DNA of 52,854 nucleotides from positions 1 through 52,854 of the forward strand of contig CAYLPI010000008.1 in the NCBI GenBank assembly GCA_964385505.1, read 5' to 3'. Position numbers and translations under genes: made by a program. This document shows, one piece after another, positions 25,944 through 34,170 of this stretch. Source of the DNA: CAITSH01 sp964385505. Its GTDB lineage: Bacteria > Pseudomonadota > Gammaproteobacteria > Burkholderiales > SG8-39. Each line of letters opens with the position of its first letter. Within the stretch, counting starts at the first letter, position 1. The notes beneath the pieces are model-generated. The model saw only the letters and a program-made list of their open reading frames with translations. It was not told the DNA's origin and did not search any database.

Positions 25944-26939
25944 ATGACCCAAACCCCGGACAATCATCGGCGGCGCCTGCTGCTGGCCGCAGCGGCCGGC
26001 GTGGCTGCAACGCCGTTCGGCGGCATTGCCACGGCCAATGCACAAGGCTTGTCGCCGCGCCCCGTCAGGCTGTTGCTGGCGCAAACCGCGGCAACGACGC
26101 CGGACGTGATTGCCCGGCTGCTGGCGCCGCGTTTTCAGGCCCGCTGGAACCAGCCCTTCATCGTCGAGAACCGCGCCGGTGCGGCCGGGGCGATTGGCAT
26201 GGAAGCTCTGGCCAAGGCGCCACCCGACGGCCACACCATGCAGGTGATGGTGTCCAGCGTGCTGACGCTGCCGCTGTTTTTTGCCAATCTGCCTTTCGAC
26301 GTCCTGCAGTCCTTTCAGCCGGTCGGCATGATAGGCAACAGCAACTTCGCGCTGGTGGTGCACAGCGCCGTGCCGGTGAATAACGTGCGCGAATTTGTTG
26401 CCTACGCCAAAGCCAACCCGGGCATGAACTACGGCTCGCCTGGCAATGGCACCTACCACCACTTGTTCATGGAGCAGTTGCGGCTGATTGCCGGGCTGCA
26501 AATGACGCATATCCCGTACAAGGGGTCGGCGCCGGCGTTCAATGACTTGCTCGGCGGGCAGATTCCGACCATGTTCATGCCCATCCATGTCGCGATGGGC
26601 ATGGCCAAGGATGGTCGCGTGCGCGTGCTCGGTGGTTCGATGCGCGAGCGCTCGCCGCTGTTCCCGGATCTGCCGTCGGTGCACGAGCAGGGCGTGACGG
26701 GCTTCAACGGCGAACCCTGGTTCGCGCTGTGGGGGCCGGCCGGTTTGCCGGCTGACATTGTCACGAAGTACGGCAGCGAATTGCGCAGCGTGCTGGTCGA
26801 AGCGGAACTGCGCGAGGTCTTCAGCAAGCAAGGCATCGCGGTGCAGACCAGCACGCCGGAAGAGCTTGCGTCTCGGTTGCGCTTGGAGTTTGACGCGCTG
26901 TCGAAATTGGTGCGTAACGCCAATATCAAGGGCGGCTGA
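25944..26939 (+). CDS. Bug-family receptor with altered ligand loop
   Basis: A periplasmic solute-binding protein, 331 residues. The leader NHRRRLLLAAAAGVAATPFG has a Tat-like Arg pattern and a long hydrophobic stretch. It ends near ANAQG. The family motifs NRAGAAGAIGMEALAKAPPDG and IPYKGSAPAFNDLLGGQ are kept. However, the usual PxGGxxD ligand loop is replaced by LAQTAATTPDVIARLL, so the bound molecule may not be a typical carboxylate. AAGGAGA lies 7 bases before the ATG. Its gene starts opposite the FAD monooxygenase gene across a 260-base spacer. Confidence 0.85.
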   Translation: MTQTPDNHRRRLLLAAAAGVAATPFGGIATANAQGLSPRPVRLLLAQTAATTPDVIARLLAPRFQARWNQPFIVENRAGAAGAIGMEALAKAPPDGHTMQVMVSSVLTLPLFFANLPFDVLQSFQPVGMIGNSNFALVVHSAVPVNNVREFVAYAKANPGMNYGSPGNGTYHHLFMEQLRLIAGLQMTHIPYKGSAPAFNDLLGGQIPTMFMPIHVAMGMAKDGRVRVLGGSMRERSPLFPDLPSVHEQGVTGFNGEPWFALWGPAGLPADIVTKYGSELRSVLVEAELREVFSKQGIAVQTSTPEELASRLRLEFDALSKLVRNANIKGG

Positions 26940-26965
26940 GCAGCGCCCGCAAGCCCGCCGCGCGG

Positions 26966-26989
26966 CTTGTGTTCGCCAAGACACACAAG
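26966..26989. terminator. Hairpin after the Bug receptor gene
   Basis: CTTGTGT (26966-26972) pairs with ACACAAG (26983-26989) around a 10-base loop. An overlapping alternative, CAAGCC with GGCTTG, also exists just before it. It has no T tract; it ends only 8 bases before the operator palindrome at 26997. Confidence 0.35.
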
Positions 26990-26996
26990 CTAGAAG

Positions 26997-27018
26997 TTAT
27001 GTGCGGTACCGCACATAA
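26997..27018. promoter_or_regulatory. Perfect 22-bp palindrome, probable operator of the Crp-family gene
   Basis: TTATGTGCGGT (26997-27007) is followed directly by its exact reverse complement (27008-27018), centred on GGTACC. It ends immediately next to the -35 hexamer of the candidate promoter, where a dimeric regulator could activate or repress. The TGTG...CACA outer part resembles Crp/Fnr half-sites, and a Crp-family gene starts 143 bases downstream. Confidence 0.7.
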
Positions 27019-27047
27019 TTGCTTGTTTTAATTATAGTTATTATACT
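27019..27047 (+). promoter_or_regulatory. Candidate sigma70 promoter of the Crp-family gene
   Basis: TTGCTT (27019-27024), 17-base spacer, TATACT (27042-27047). The spacer is AT-rich in an otherwise GC-rich window. It implies a leader of about 105 bases before the GTG start at 27161. Confidence 0.55.
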
Positions 27048-27160
27048 TGTCGCCCAATCTGGTAAGGCTTCGGTCGGGCCCCTTTCGGGGTCGATTTCCC
27101 GCCGCCATGCCAGTGGCTCCCATGAAGGAGGTCGAATAACTTCACACCGGGAGAAGTTCC

Positions 27161-27874
27161 GTGCTGGGCACAAGAAAAATCGCGATACCCAATCGCTTGC
27201 TGGCTGCATTGCCGCGCAAGGATTACCAAAGGCTGCATCCGCTGCTTGAACCGGTTTCATTGCAGTTTGGCGACGTCTTGTATGAGGCCGGTGCCCGTAT
27301 CCACCATGTCTATTTTCCGAATGACTGCCTGGTATCGCTGCTGACATCGGTGGATTCGCAGCGTGCCGCCGAAGTGGGTCTGGTCGGAACCGAGGGCATG
27401 GTCGGTATCCCGGTGGCGCTTGGCATCACCGTTTCGCCGTTTCTGGCGGTGGTGCAGGGCGCTGGCACGGCGCTGCGCATGAAGACAGCCGACTTGCAAC
27501 GCGAGGTCGTCAGGAGCACGGCTCTGCAGCGCGAATTGTTCCTGTTCACCCACATGCTGATGACTCAGGTGGCGCAGACCGCCGCCTGCAACCGCTTTCA
27601 CGTGGTAACCGAACGCCTCGCGCGCTGGCTGCTGATGACCCGCGATCGGGTGAGTTCGAACGAGTTCGTGCTGACCCAGGATTTTCTGGCGCGCATGCTG
27701 GGGGTGCGCCGGGTCGGTGTCAGCGAGGCGGCGACCAAGCTGAAAAAACGCGAACTCATCGCTTATAACCGCGGCACCATTACCATCCTCGACGCGAAAG
27801 GCCTCGCGGCGGCGGCGTGCAGTTGTCATGGCCTGGTCAAGGCGATGTACGCCGAAGCCCGCGTTCATGCCTAG
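27161..27874 (+). CDS. Crp/Fnr-family transcriptional regulator
   Basis: A 237-residue regulator with an N-terminal cyclic-nucleotide-type sensor barrel (about residues 25-125, including FGDVLYEAGARIHHVYFPND) and a C-terminal winged helix-turn-helix (about 170-215, LTQDFLARMLGVRRVGVSEA). It has no Fnr-type cysteine cluster, and the barrel lacks a clear cAMP-binding Arg-Ser pair, so the signal is unknown. This subtype (NRLLAALPRKDYQRL) is common in betaproteobacteria. The GTG start is preceded by GGGAGA. A perfect palindrome and promoter upstream suggest self-regulation. Confidence 0.85.
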   Translation: MLGTRKIAIPNRLLAALPRKDYQRLHPLLEPVSLQFGDVLYEAGARIHHVYFPNDCLVSLLTSVDSQRAAEVGLVGTEGMVGIPVALGITVSPFLAVVQGAGTALRMKTADLQREVVRSTALQRELFLFTHMLMTQVAQTAACNRFHVVTERLARWLLMTRDRVSSNEFVLTQDFLARMLGVRRVGVSEAATKLKKRELIAYNRGTITILDAKGLAAAACSCHGLVKAMYAEARVHA

Positions 27875-27979
27875 ACGCCGCTGCGCCTGAGACCCGCGGC
27901 TTTCAAGTTTTCGCGGCGGCGGCCGAAAATAATGGCAGGGCGCTGAACTACTCGGCGCCAACAATTGAGGGAGCCTGCC

Positions 27980-28162
27980 ATGGTTATCGAGAACGTATTG
28001 GCGCAACTTGCCTATGCCTACAGTCACGCCGGCAATGGCACGCCGCTGCCGGCCGCCCTGCGGCTTGGTCTCGACACCCGTTTGCCTGCCCCTTCCCGGA
28101 TATCGCAGACAAGTTTTGCCGCCGACGGGCGTAATCCCAATTTCGCCACAGAGCGACGCTAG
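27980..28162 (+). CDS. Possible small protein of unknown function
   Basis: A 60-codon frame beginning ATG GTT ATC GAG, with GAGGGAG 8 bases upstream. The product starts MVIENVLAQLAYAYSHAGNG and ends basic (NFATERR). I recognise no family, and the second half has no coding-like pattern. The remaining part of the 372-base spacer 27875-28246 holds only the hairpin repeat at 28200-28226. The good ribosome binding site is the sole support. Confidence 0.25.
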   Translation: MVIENVLAQLAYAYSHAGNGTPLPAALRLGLDTRLPAPSRISQTSFAADGRNPNFATERR

Positions 28163-28199
28163 CCGGGCCTGGTGCAGCGTTTTTTCAGGGGAGAATGCT

Positions 28200-28226
28200 G
28201 GAAACCCGCGCCAGGCGTGGCTTTCC
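28200..28226. repeat. REP-like hairpin carrying dispersed repeat copy 2
   Basis: GGAAACCCGCGCC (28200-28212) and GGCGTGGCTTTCC (28214-28226) pair at 11 of 13 positions plus a wobble. The last 21 bases are identical to 15543-15563. It lies 20 bases past the end of the leftward cyclase gene and might act as its terminator or mRNA end. Confidence 0.55.
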
Positions 28227-28246
28227 GGGTAGTGGCAGGGGTGTGG

Positions 28247-30574
28247 CTACTTTTCTTCCATCACCCAGACGCCGGCCCAATCCTCGGGTGGTGGCGTTTG
28301 CAGTAGCAGCGCGCAGCGCGCGACGTAGAGTTTGGCCACCTTGTCGCCCGGATTGAGTTCGAGCACGCTGGCAAACGATTCGCTGGCGCGCTCGAATTTG
28401 CGCGCACGGTATTGCGCCAGGCCGTCGCGGAAAAGGCTCAGCGCATCGACCAGGTTGGGATAGGTCTCGGGCGAGTGATAGTCGAGCACCTCAAAAATGG
28501 CCACGGGCTTGGTCTTGCCCTTGACCACCACGAGGTCAAGTTCGCGCACGCGGTAGGTGCCGCGCAGCTGGCGGTAGGTGAACTCGCTGATCAGGATGTG
28601 CGCCCCGTATTGCTTGCACGCGGACTCGAGCCGCGCGGCGAGGTTCACGCCGTCGCCTATCATGGTGTAGTCCATGCGCTTGCGCGAGCCGATGTTGCCC
28701 GAGACCACCGAGTCGGTGTTGAGGCCGATACCTATATCCACCGCCGCCTTGCCCTCGGTGGCGCGATGGGTGTTCCAGCGTTGCAGCTCGCCGATCATGG
28801 CAATGGCGGTGCGCACCGCGCGGTCCGGGTCGTCCTCGTGTGCCACCGGCACGCCAAAGCCAGCCATGATGGCATCGCCGATGAACTTGTCGAGCATGCC
28901 TTCCTCGCGCTGGATGCAGTCGACCATCAGCGTGAAGTATTCATTGAGCAGCGCCACCGTTCCCTGCGGGCCGAGTTGCTCGGTGATGGTGGTGAAGCCG
29001 CGGATGTCCGAGAACAGCACCGTTGCGGTGGCCGCCTGGCCGCCGAGGATTTCGGCGCCGCCGGCGACCAGTCGGTCGGCGATGCCCGGATCCATATAGC
29101 GCGACATCGTCGATTTGAGGCGCTTCTCGCTTGAGATGTCCTCTATCAGCAGCATCGAGCCGAGGCGTTTGCGATCGGCGCTGGTCAGCGGCAGTACGGT
29201 GAGATTGGTCGAAATGCGCTCGTCGCCGATGACCAGCTCGGCGTCCATGACGACCTCCAGCTTTGATGTTTCCTCGACGCGTTTGAGTTTCTCCAGGACC
29301 CAGTCGTTGCCGTCCTTGAAAAATTCCGCCACCGGGCGGTGCAGGATGTCTGCCGTCTGCGTGCGCAGGATGCGCATACCGGCGGCGTTGCAGGTGGTGA
29401 TACTGCCCGATTCATCCAGCGTGATGACGCCGTTGGACATCGATTCGAGCATGGCCTCGCTGTAATTCTTCATGTTCTGCACGTCGGCGAACAGTTTGGC
29501 GTTTTCGAGCGCGATGGAAATCTGCGCCGTGAATGCGCGCAGGCGCGATTCGTCCTCGCCGGTAAACGGGCCGCCGTGCTTGTTCAGCACCTGCGTCACG
29601 CCGATGGTCTTACCGTGCTTGTTGATGATGGGCACGCACAGGATGGAGCGGGTGAAAAAGCCGGTTTTCTTGTCGAAGCTCGGGTTGAAGCGCAGGTCGG
29701 CGTAGGCGTAGGGGATATTCACCGATTTGCCCGAGGTGAACACCGCGCCGGCGATGCCCAAGTGGTTGGGCAGGCGGATTTGCGTCGATTCAAGGCCCTG
29801 TCCGACCTCGGACCAGAGCTGGTTGGTTTTTTCGTCATTGAGGAACAGCGTCGAGCGCTCGGCGTTGAGCATGCGCGTGGCCTCGCCCATCACGCGCTGC
29901 AGCAGCGAGCCGAGCTTGATGTCGGCGGTGACCTCGGACACGACTTCGACGAACTCCATCTCCTGCATGCGAATGGCCTTCATGCGCTCGATGAACTGGG
30001 CGCCCTGCAGCGCCAGCGTGCCCTGCGTCGTCATGGCTTCGAGCAATTGCAGGTCCTTGCGGGTGAAATCGCCTTTTCTCTTGTTCAAGGTCTGCGCCAC
30101 GCCGATGACTTCGCCCTTGACCGTCTTGATCGGCACACACAGGATGTTGCGCGTCACAAAGCCGGTCTGCTCGTCAATCGAGCGGTTGAAGCGCGTATCC
30201 GCATACGGATCGAGGATGATCAGCGACTCGCCGGTCTGGAACACGTGGCCGGCGATACCGGTGGTGTTGAGCAGCCGTATTTCGCGGCGGATGTTGCCTT
30301 GCGCCACGCGCGAATACAACTCGTTGGTCGAGGGATCATTGAGGAACAAGGAGCCGCGCTCGGTGCCGATTTCGCTGGTGGTCATTTCCACCAGCGCGCG
30401 CAACACGTCGTCGAGCGTGTCGTAGCCGGCCATGCTGCGCGAGACTTCAAGCAGCCGCTCGACCATTTTCAAGCGGCTTTGTCCGGATCCGGATACCTTG
30501 GTTTTGGCTTTGCGCGGTCGCTTGGGCTGCGGCAGGGTACTGACCGGGGCGAGGATATTGTTAGTGGTGGCCAT
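28247..30574 (-). CDS. GAF-GAF-PAS class III adenylate cyclase
   Basis: A soluble signalling enzyme of about 775 residues. Two GAF domains lie near residues 45-190 and 215-365. Both carry an NKFDE-like motif (LNKRKGDFTRKD; LNKHGGPFTGEDE), which in known GAF domains goes with cyclic-nucleotide binding. A PAS domain follows at about 385-480. The cyclase domain (about 530-710) has metal-binding Asp in LFSDIRGFTT and DKFIGDAIMAGFG, and the substrate Lys/Asp pair in LDKF and DYTMIGDGVNLAAR, which predicts ATP. A short TPR-like tail ends the protein. I chose the ATG at 30574, 19 bases after the helical-repeat gene; a longer upstream frame overlaps that gene. Confidence 0.85.
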   Translation of the reverse strand: MATTNNILAPVSTLPQPKRPRKAKTKVSGSGQSRLKMVERLLEVSRSMAGYDTLDDVLRALVEMTTSEIGTERGSLFLNDPSTNELYSRVAQGNIRREIRLLNTTGIAGHVFQTGESLIILDPYADTRFNRSIDEQTGFVTRNILCVPIKTVKGEVIGVAQTLNKRKGDFTRKDLQLLEAMTTQGTLALQGAQFIERMKAIRMQEMEFVEVVSEVTADIKLGSLLQRVMGEATRMLNAERSTLFLNDEKTNQLWSEVGQGLESTQIRLPNHLGIAGAVFTSGKSVNIPYAYADLRFNPSFDKKTGFFTRSILCVPIINKHGKTIGVTQVLNKHGGPFTGEDESRLRAFTAQISIALENAKLFADVQNMKNYSEAMLESMSNGVITLDESGSITTCNAAGMRILRTQTADILHRPVAEFFKDGNDWVLEKLKRVEETSKLEVVMDAELVIGDERISTNLTVLPLTSADRKRLGSMLLIEDISSEKRLKSTMSRYMDPGIADRLVAGGAEILGGQAATATVLFSDIRGFTTITEQLGPQGTVALLNEYFTLMVDCIQREEGMLDKFIGDAIMAGFGVPVAHEDDPDRAVRTAIAMIGELQRWNTHRATEGKAAVDIGIGLNTDSVVSGNIGSRKRMDYTMIGDGVNLAARLESACKQYGAHILISEFTYRQLRGTYRVRELDLVVVKGKTKPVAIFEVLDYHSPETYPNLVDALSLFRDGLAQYRARKFERASESFASVLELNPGDKVAKLYVARCALLLQTPPPEDWAGVWVMEEK

Positions 30575-30593
30575 GGGCTGGAATGGATTCGGG

Positions 30594-31157
30594 TTAATTG
30601 GCTTTGGCCGCAGGCATGGCATCACGCAGGGCGCGGACGGTGGACTGCAATTGCGAAATTTCGGCGCGCTGCAAGGCCTCGGCCTTTTGCAAGGCGTCGG
30701 CCCGGGCCGCCTGGGCGTGTTCGAGTTGTTCACGCAGCGCCGCAATGGTGGCGCGCAATTGCGCCGATTCCTGCTGCAACAGGCCGATGGCCTGTCGCAC
30801 AGCGTTTTCTTTTTCGATGCGCGCGCCGTCGAGTGCGTCGCGCAACGCGCCGGCGGTGGCGCGCAACTGGCTGATCTCGTCCTGTGTTGCAAGGGCGGCG
30901 ACACGCAGTGCTTCTTCACGCCGGCCGCGCTCGAGTTCGAGCTCGTCGCGCAGCGCCGACACGGTCATTTTTAGTTGGGCAATTTCGGTGCTGGCATCGG
31001 CACGGGCGCGTTGCGTCGCGGCTTCGGCATCGCCTTGGGCGCGCTCGAGTTCGGTACGCAGTGCGGACACTGAATTTTTCAGGTCACGCACATCGGCGTT
31101 AGCTTCGCGGAGTTCGCGCTCGGCGTCCAGATTTTGTTTGGAAAGGGCTGATTCCAT
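30594..31157 (-). CDS. Helical protein of five exact 36-residue repeats
   Basis: A 187-residue protein of no family I recognise, very rich in Ala, Glu, Arg and Leu and almost surely all helical. It is built of a 36-residue unit: DVRDLKNSVSALRTELE starts at 22, EIAQLKMTVSALRDELE at 58, EISQLRATAGALRDALD at 94, ESAQLRATIAALREQLE at 130 and EISQLQSTVRALRDAM at 166. The linking halves also share an Ala-Gln/Ala-Glu pattern. The start MESALSKQNL at 31157 is the first ATG of the repeat frame. It is upstream of, and in one unit with, the cyclase gene, so it may scaffold or oligomerise that enzyme. It is divergent from tex. Confidence 0.7.
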   Translation of the reverse strand: MESALSKQNLDAERELREANADVRDLKNSVSALRTELERAQGDAEAATQRARADASTEIAQLKMTVSALRDELELERGRREEALRVAALATQDEISQLRATAGALRDALDGARIEKENAVRQAIGLLQQESAQLRATIAALREQLEHAQAARADALQKAEALQRAEISQLQSTVRALRDAMPAAKAN

Positions 31158-31323
31158 TCGGGTTATTGTACCCCGGCAAAACCGCTGTGGGGCATCGGCC
31201 GGATGGCCCGGGAACTGTGGCAGAATGCCGCGCGCAAGAGATGGAAGTGTGCCGAAAATCGAACCAGAATGCGCGCCATGCCTTCCGTACCCCGTCGTCA
31301 GCCACCGTTCCCACCATCCGCAA

Positions 31324-33783
31324 ATGTCCATCACACTCAACGACGCAACCCGCACCAAGATCATTCTAGCCATAGCCGCCGAGCTCAGGGTAGGGGCGCA
31401 TCAAGTCGCGGCTGCGGTCGGCTTGCTCGACGAAGGCTCGACCGTGCCTTTTATCGCGCGCTACCGCAAGGAAGCCACCGGCAACCTTGACGACACGCAT
31501 TTGCGCAACCTCGAAGCGCGCCTGTCATACCTGCGTGAACTGGAGGAGCGGCGCTCGGCTGTCCTCGCTTCGGTGCAGGAGCAGGGCAAGCTGACCGAGG
31601 CCCTGCGTGCGGCCTTCGAGAGCGCGCTCACTAAACAGATACTCGAGGACTTGTATCTGCCGTACAAGCCAAAGCGCCGCACGCGCGCGCAAATCGCCCG
31701 CGAGGCCGGGCTGGAGCCGCTTGCGGACGCTTTGTTTGCCGATCCAACGCTCGACCCGCAACTTGAGGCGGCCAAGTACCTGAACGTCAAGCCCGCCAGC
31801 GAAGGCGTCGAGGCCATCAACATCGCCGATGCCAAAGCGGCGCTGGATGGCGCGCGCGACCTTCTCGCCGAGCGCTTCGCCGAAACAGCCGCATTGCTGG
31901 CCAAGCTTCGCGCGCGCATGCAGGAGCACGGCCTGATGAGCGCGACCTTGGTAGCCGGCAAGGAAATGGCCGAGGAGGAGAAGTTTCGCGACTATTACGC
32001 TTATTCCGAGCCGCTGCGCACGATTCCATCGCATCGCGCGCTGGCGCTGTTCCGTGGTCGCACGCTGGGCGTGCTGTCGGTCAATCTCGGGCTTGGCGAA
32101 GAACTTGAGGCGCTGGTTCCGCACCCGTGCGAGGCGATGATTGCGGCGCATTTTGGCATCGAGGATCGCGGCCGAGCGGCTGACAAATGGCTGGCCGATG
32201 TCTGCCGCTGGACCTGGCGCGTCAGAGCGGCGCTGCATATCAGCAGCGAGTTGATGCTGCAGTTGCGCGACGCGGCCGAAGCCGAGGCGATCAAGATTTT
32301 TGGCCGCAACCTGCATGACCTGCTGCTGGCGGCCCCGGCCGGCCCCAAGGCGGTAATGGGACTGGACCCGGGCATACGCACCGGATGCAAGGTGGCGGTG
32401 GTGGATGCCACCGGCAAATTGCTGGAAACGGCGACTGTCTATCCGCACCAGCCGCGCAATGACTGGCAGGGATCGCTGGCGCAACTGGTGCGTCTCGCCA
32501 CAAGGCATGGCGTCGAACTGGTGTCGATAGGCAATGGCACGGCCAGCCGCGAGACGGACAAACTGGCGGGCGAACTGATCAAGTTGGTGGCGGCGCAGAA
32601 CCCGGCCCAGCAGATGGCGAAGATCGTTGTCAGTGAAGCCGGTGCATCGGTTTATTCGGCTTCGGCCTTTGCCGCGGCGGAGTTCCCGGCGCTCGACGTC
32701 AGCCTGCGCGGAGCGGTATCAATCGCGCGCCGCTTGCAGGACCCGCTGGCCGAACTGGTGAAGATAGACCCCAAATCCATCGGTGTCGGTCAATACCAGC
32801 ACGATGTCAACCAGCGGGCGCTGGCACGCTCGCTCGACGCCACGGTCGAGGATTGCGTCAATGCCGTTGGCGTTGACCTGAACACCGCTTCGATCCCGCT
32901 GTTGACGCGGGTTTCCGGGCTCAATGCGGTGCTGGCGAAAAACATCGTCGATTTTCGCGATGCCAACGGGCCTTTCCCGAATCGCGACAGCATTCGCAAG
33001 GTACCGCGCCTGGGTGACAAGACCTTTGAACAGGCGGCGGGCTTTTTGCGCATCAACATCGACGCGGCAGCTGCAGGTGCGGCGGTCAACCCGCTGGACC
33101 GCTCTTCGGTTCATCCGGAAGCCTACCCCGTGGTCGAGCGCATCCTGGCGCGCATCGGCAAAGGCATCACCGAGGTCATGGGCCGGCCCGACGCGTTCAA
33201 GGGTTTGCAGGCAGCCGATTTCACCGATGACAAGTTCGGCGTGCCGACGGTGCGCGACATCCTCAGCGAACTCGAAAAGCCCGGCCGTGATCCGCGGCCT
33301 GAGTTCAAGACCGCCACCTTCCAGGAGGGCATCGAGGCCTTGTCGGACCTGCGTCCGGACATGATTCTGGAAGGCGTCGTCACCAATGTCGCGGCGTTCG
33401 GCGCCTTCGTCGATATCGGCGTGCACCAGGACGGTCTGGTCCATGTGTCTGCGCTGGCCAGCAAGTTCGTCAAGAATCCGCACGAAGTGGTCAAGCCGGG
33501 ACAAATCGTCAAGGTCAAGGTGCTGGAGGTTGATGTCAAGCGCCAGCGCATTGCGCTCAGCATGCGCCTCGAGGACACTGCCGGAGCGCGCGCGTCACAG
33601 CGCGGATCGAATGCCGGCGCTGCCCCCGGCGCACGGACGGCCGCGCCTGCGGCGGCAGCGCCGCGCCGCCCCGGGCAGGATGCGCGGCGGGCGCCTGCAT
33701 CCTCGGGACGCGACGGTGCGCGAGAGCCGCAGGGGCCCGGTGCGATGGCGCTAGCGTTCGCGCAATTGAAAAAGCCGCGATGA
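31324..33783 (+). CDS. tex: RNA-binding transcription accessory protein Tex
   Basis: An 819-residue protein of the Tex family, linked to transcription and stress or toxin expression in several bacteria. Its layout is typical: an N-terminal helical part (STVPFIARYRKEATGNLDD), a YqgF-like RNase H fold (VMGLDPGIRTGCKVAVVDAT), helix-hairpin-helix motifs (about 500-560), and a C-terminal S1 RNA-binding domain (about 650-725, GVVTNVAAFGAFVDIGVHQD). The last 60 residues are a basic Ala/Gly/Arg-rich tail. I chose the ATG at 31324; in-frame codons upstream run through sequence antisense to the repeat-protein gene. Confidence 0.94.
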   Translation: MSITLNDATRTKIILAIAAELRVGAHQVAAAVGLLDEGSTVPFIARYRKEATGNLDDTHLRNLEARLSYLRELEERRSAVLASVQEQGKLTEALRAAFESALTKQILEDLYLPYKPKRRTRAQIAREAGLEPLADALFADPTLDPQLEAAKYLNVKPASEGVEAINIADAKAALDGARDLLAERFAETAALLAKLRARMQEHGLMSATLVAGKEMAEEEKFRDYYAYSEPLRTIPSHRALALFRGRTLGVLSVNLGLGEELEALVPHPCEAMIAAHFGIEDRGRAADKWLADVCRWTWRVRAALHISSELMLQLRDAAEAEAIKIFGRNLHDLLLAAPAGPKAVMGLDPGIRTGCKVAVVDATGKLLETATVYPHQPRNDWQGSLAQLVRLATRHGVELVSIGNGTASRETDKLAGELIKLVAAQNPAQQMAKIVVSEAGASVYSASAFAAAEFPALDVSLRGAVSIARRLQDPLAELVKIDPKSIGVGQYQHDVNQRALARSLDATVEDCVNAVGVDLNTASIPLLTRVSGLNAVLAKNIVDFRDANGPFPNRDSIRKVPRLGDKTFEQAAGFLRINIDAAAAGAAVNPLDRSSVHPEAYPVVERILARIGKGITEVMGRPDAFKGLQAADFTDDKFGVPTVRDILSELEKPGRDPRPEFKTATFQEGIEALSDLRPDMILEGVVTNVAAFGAFVDIGVHQDGLVHVSALASKFVKNPHEVVKPGQIVKVKVLEVDVKRQRIALSMRLEDTAGARASQRGSNAGAAPGARTAAPAAAAPRRPGQDARRAPASSGRDGAREPQGPGAMALAFAQLKKPR

Positions 33784-34170
33784 CGGCCGCCGCCAAGCCG
33801 GTGTCAGGCGGTCCCGTTGTCCTCGAGTTGCTGCGCAATCTTCCCGCCGCCAGCCGCATTCTTTTCGCACAAGGCGTGGTCGATGCCTATGGCCATGTGT
33901 CGATGCGCCACCCTTGCGCGCCCGACCGCTATCTGATGTCGCGGCCGCTCGCGCCGGCTTCGGTTACGCCCGAAGACCTGATCCAATACGACCTTGACAG
34001 CAATCCGTGCAACGCCGGCGAGCGCGGCGGCTTTTACGAGCGCTTCATCCATGGCGAAACCTACAAGGCGCGGCCGGACATCATGGCGGTGGTGCACAGC
34101 CATTCGCCCTCGGTCATTCCGTTCAGCCTGGTCGGCGTGCCGATGCAGGCGATGTTTCATAACGCCGCCT
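33780..34170 (+). pseudogene. 5' part of a class II aldolase/adducin-family gene (fragment A)
   Basis: The frame begins at an ATG overlapping the tex stop (ATGA) and encodes about 130 residues of a class II aldolase-type enzyme: SRILFAQGVVDAYGHVSMRH, TPEDLIQYDLDSN and the zinc-binding VVHSHSPS. After MFHNAA (near 34168) the family similarity stops and the frame runs on as unrelated residues to 34328. About 110 C-terminal residues of a normal enzyme are missing. Members split sugar or acid phosphates, or decarboxylate, with a His-bound zinc. It is joined out of frame to fragment B. Confidence 0.75.
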
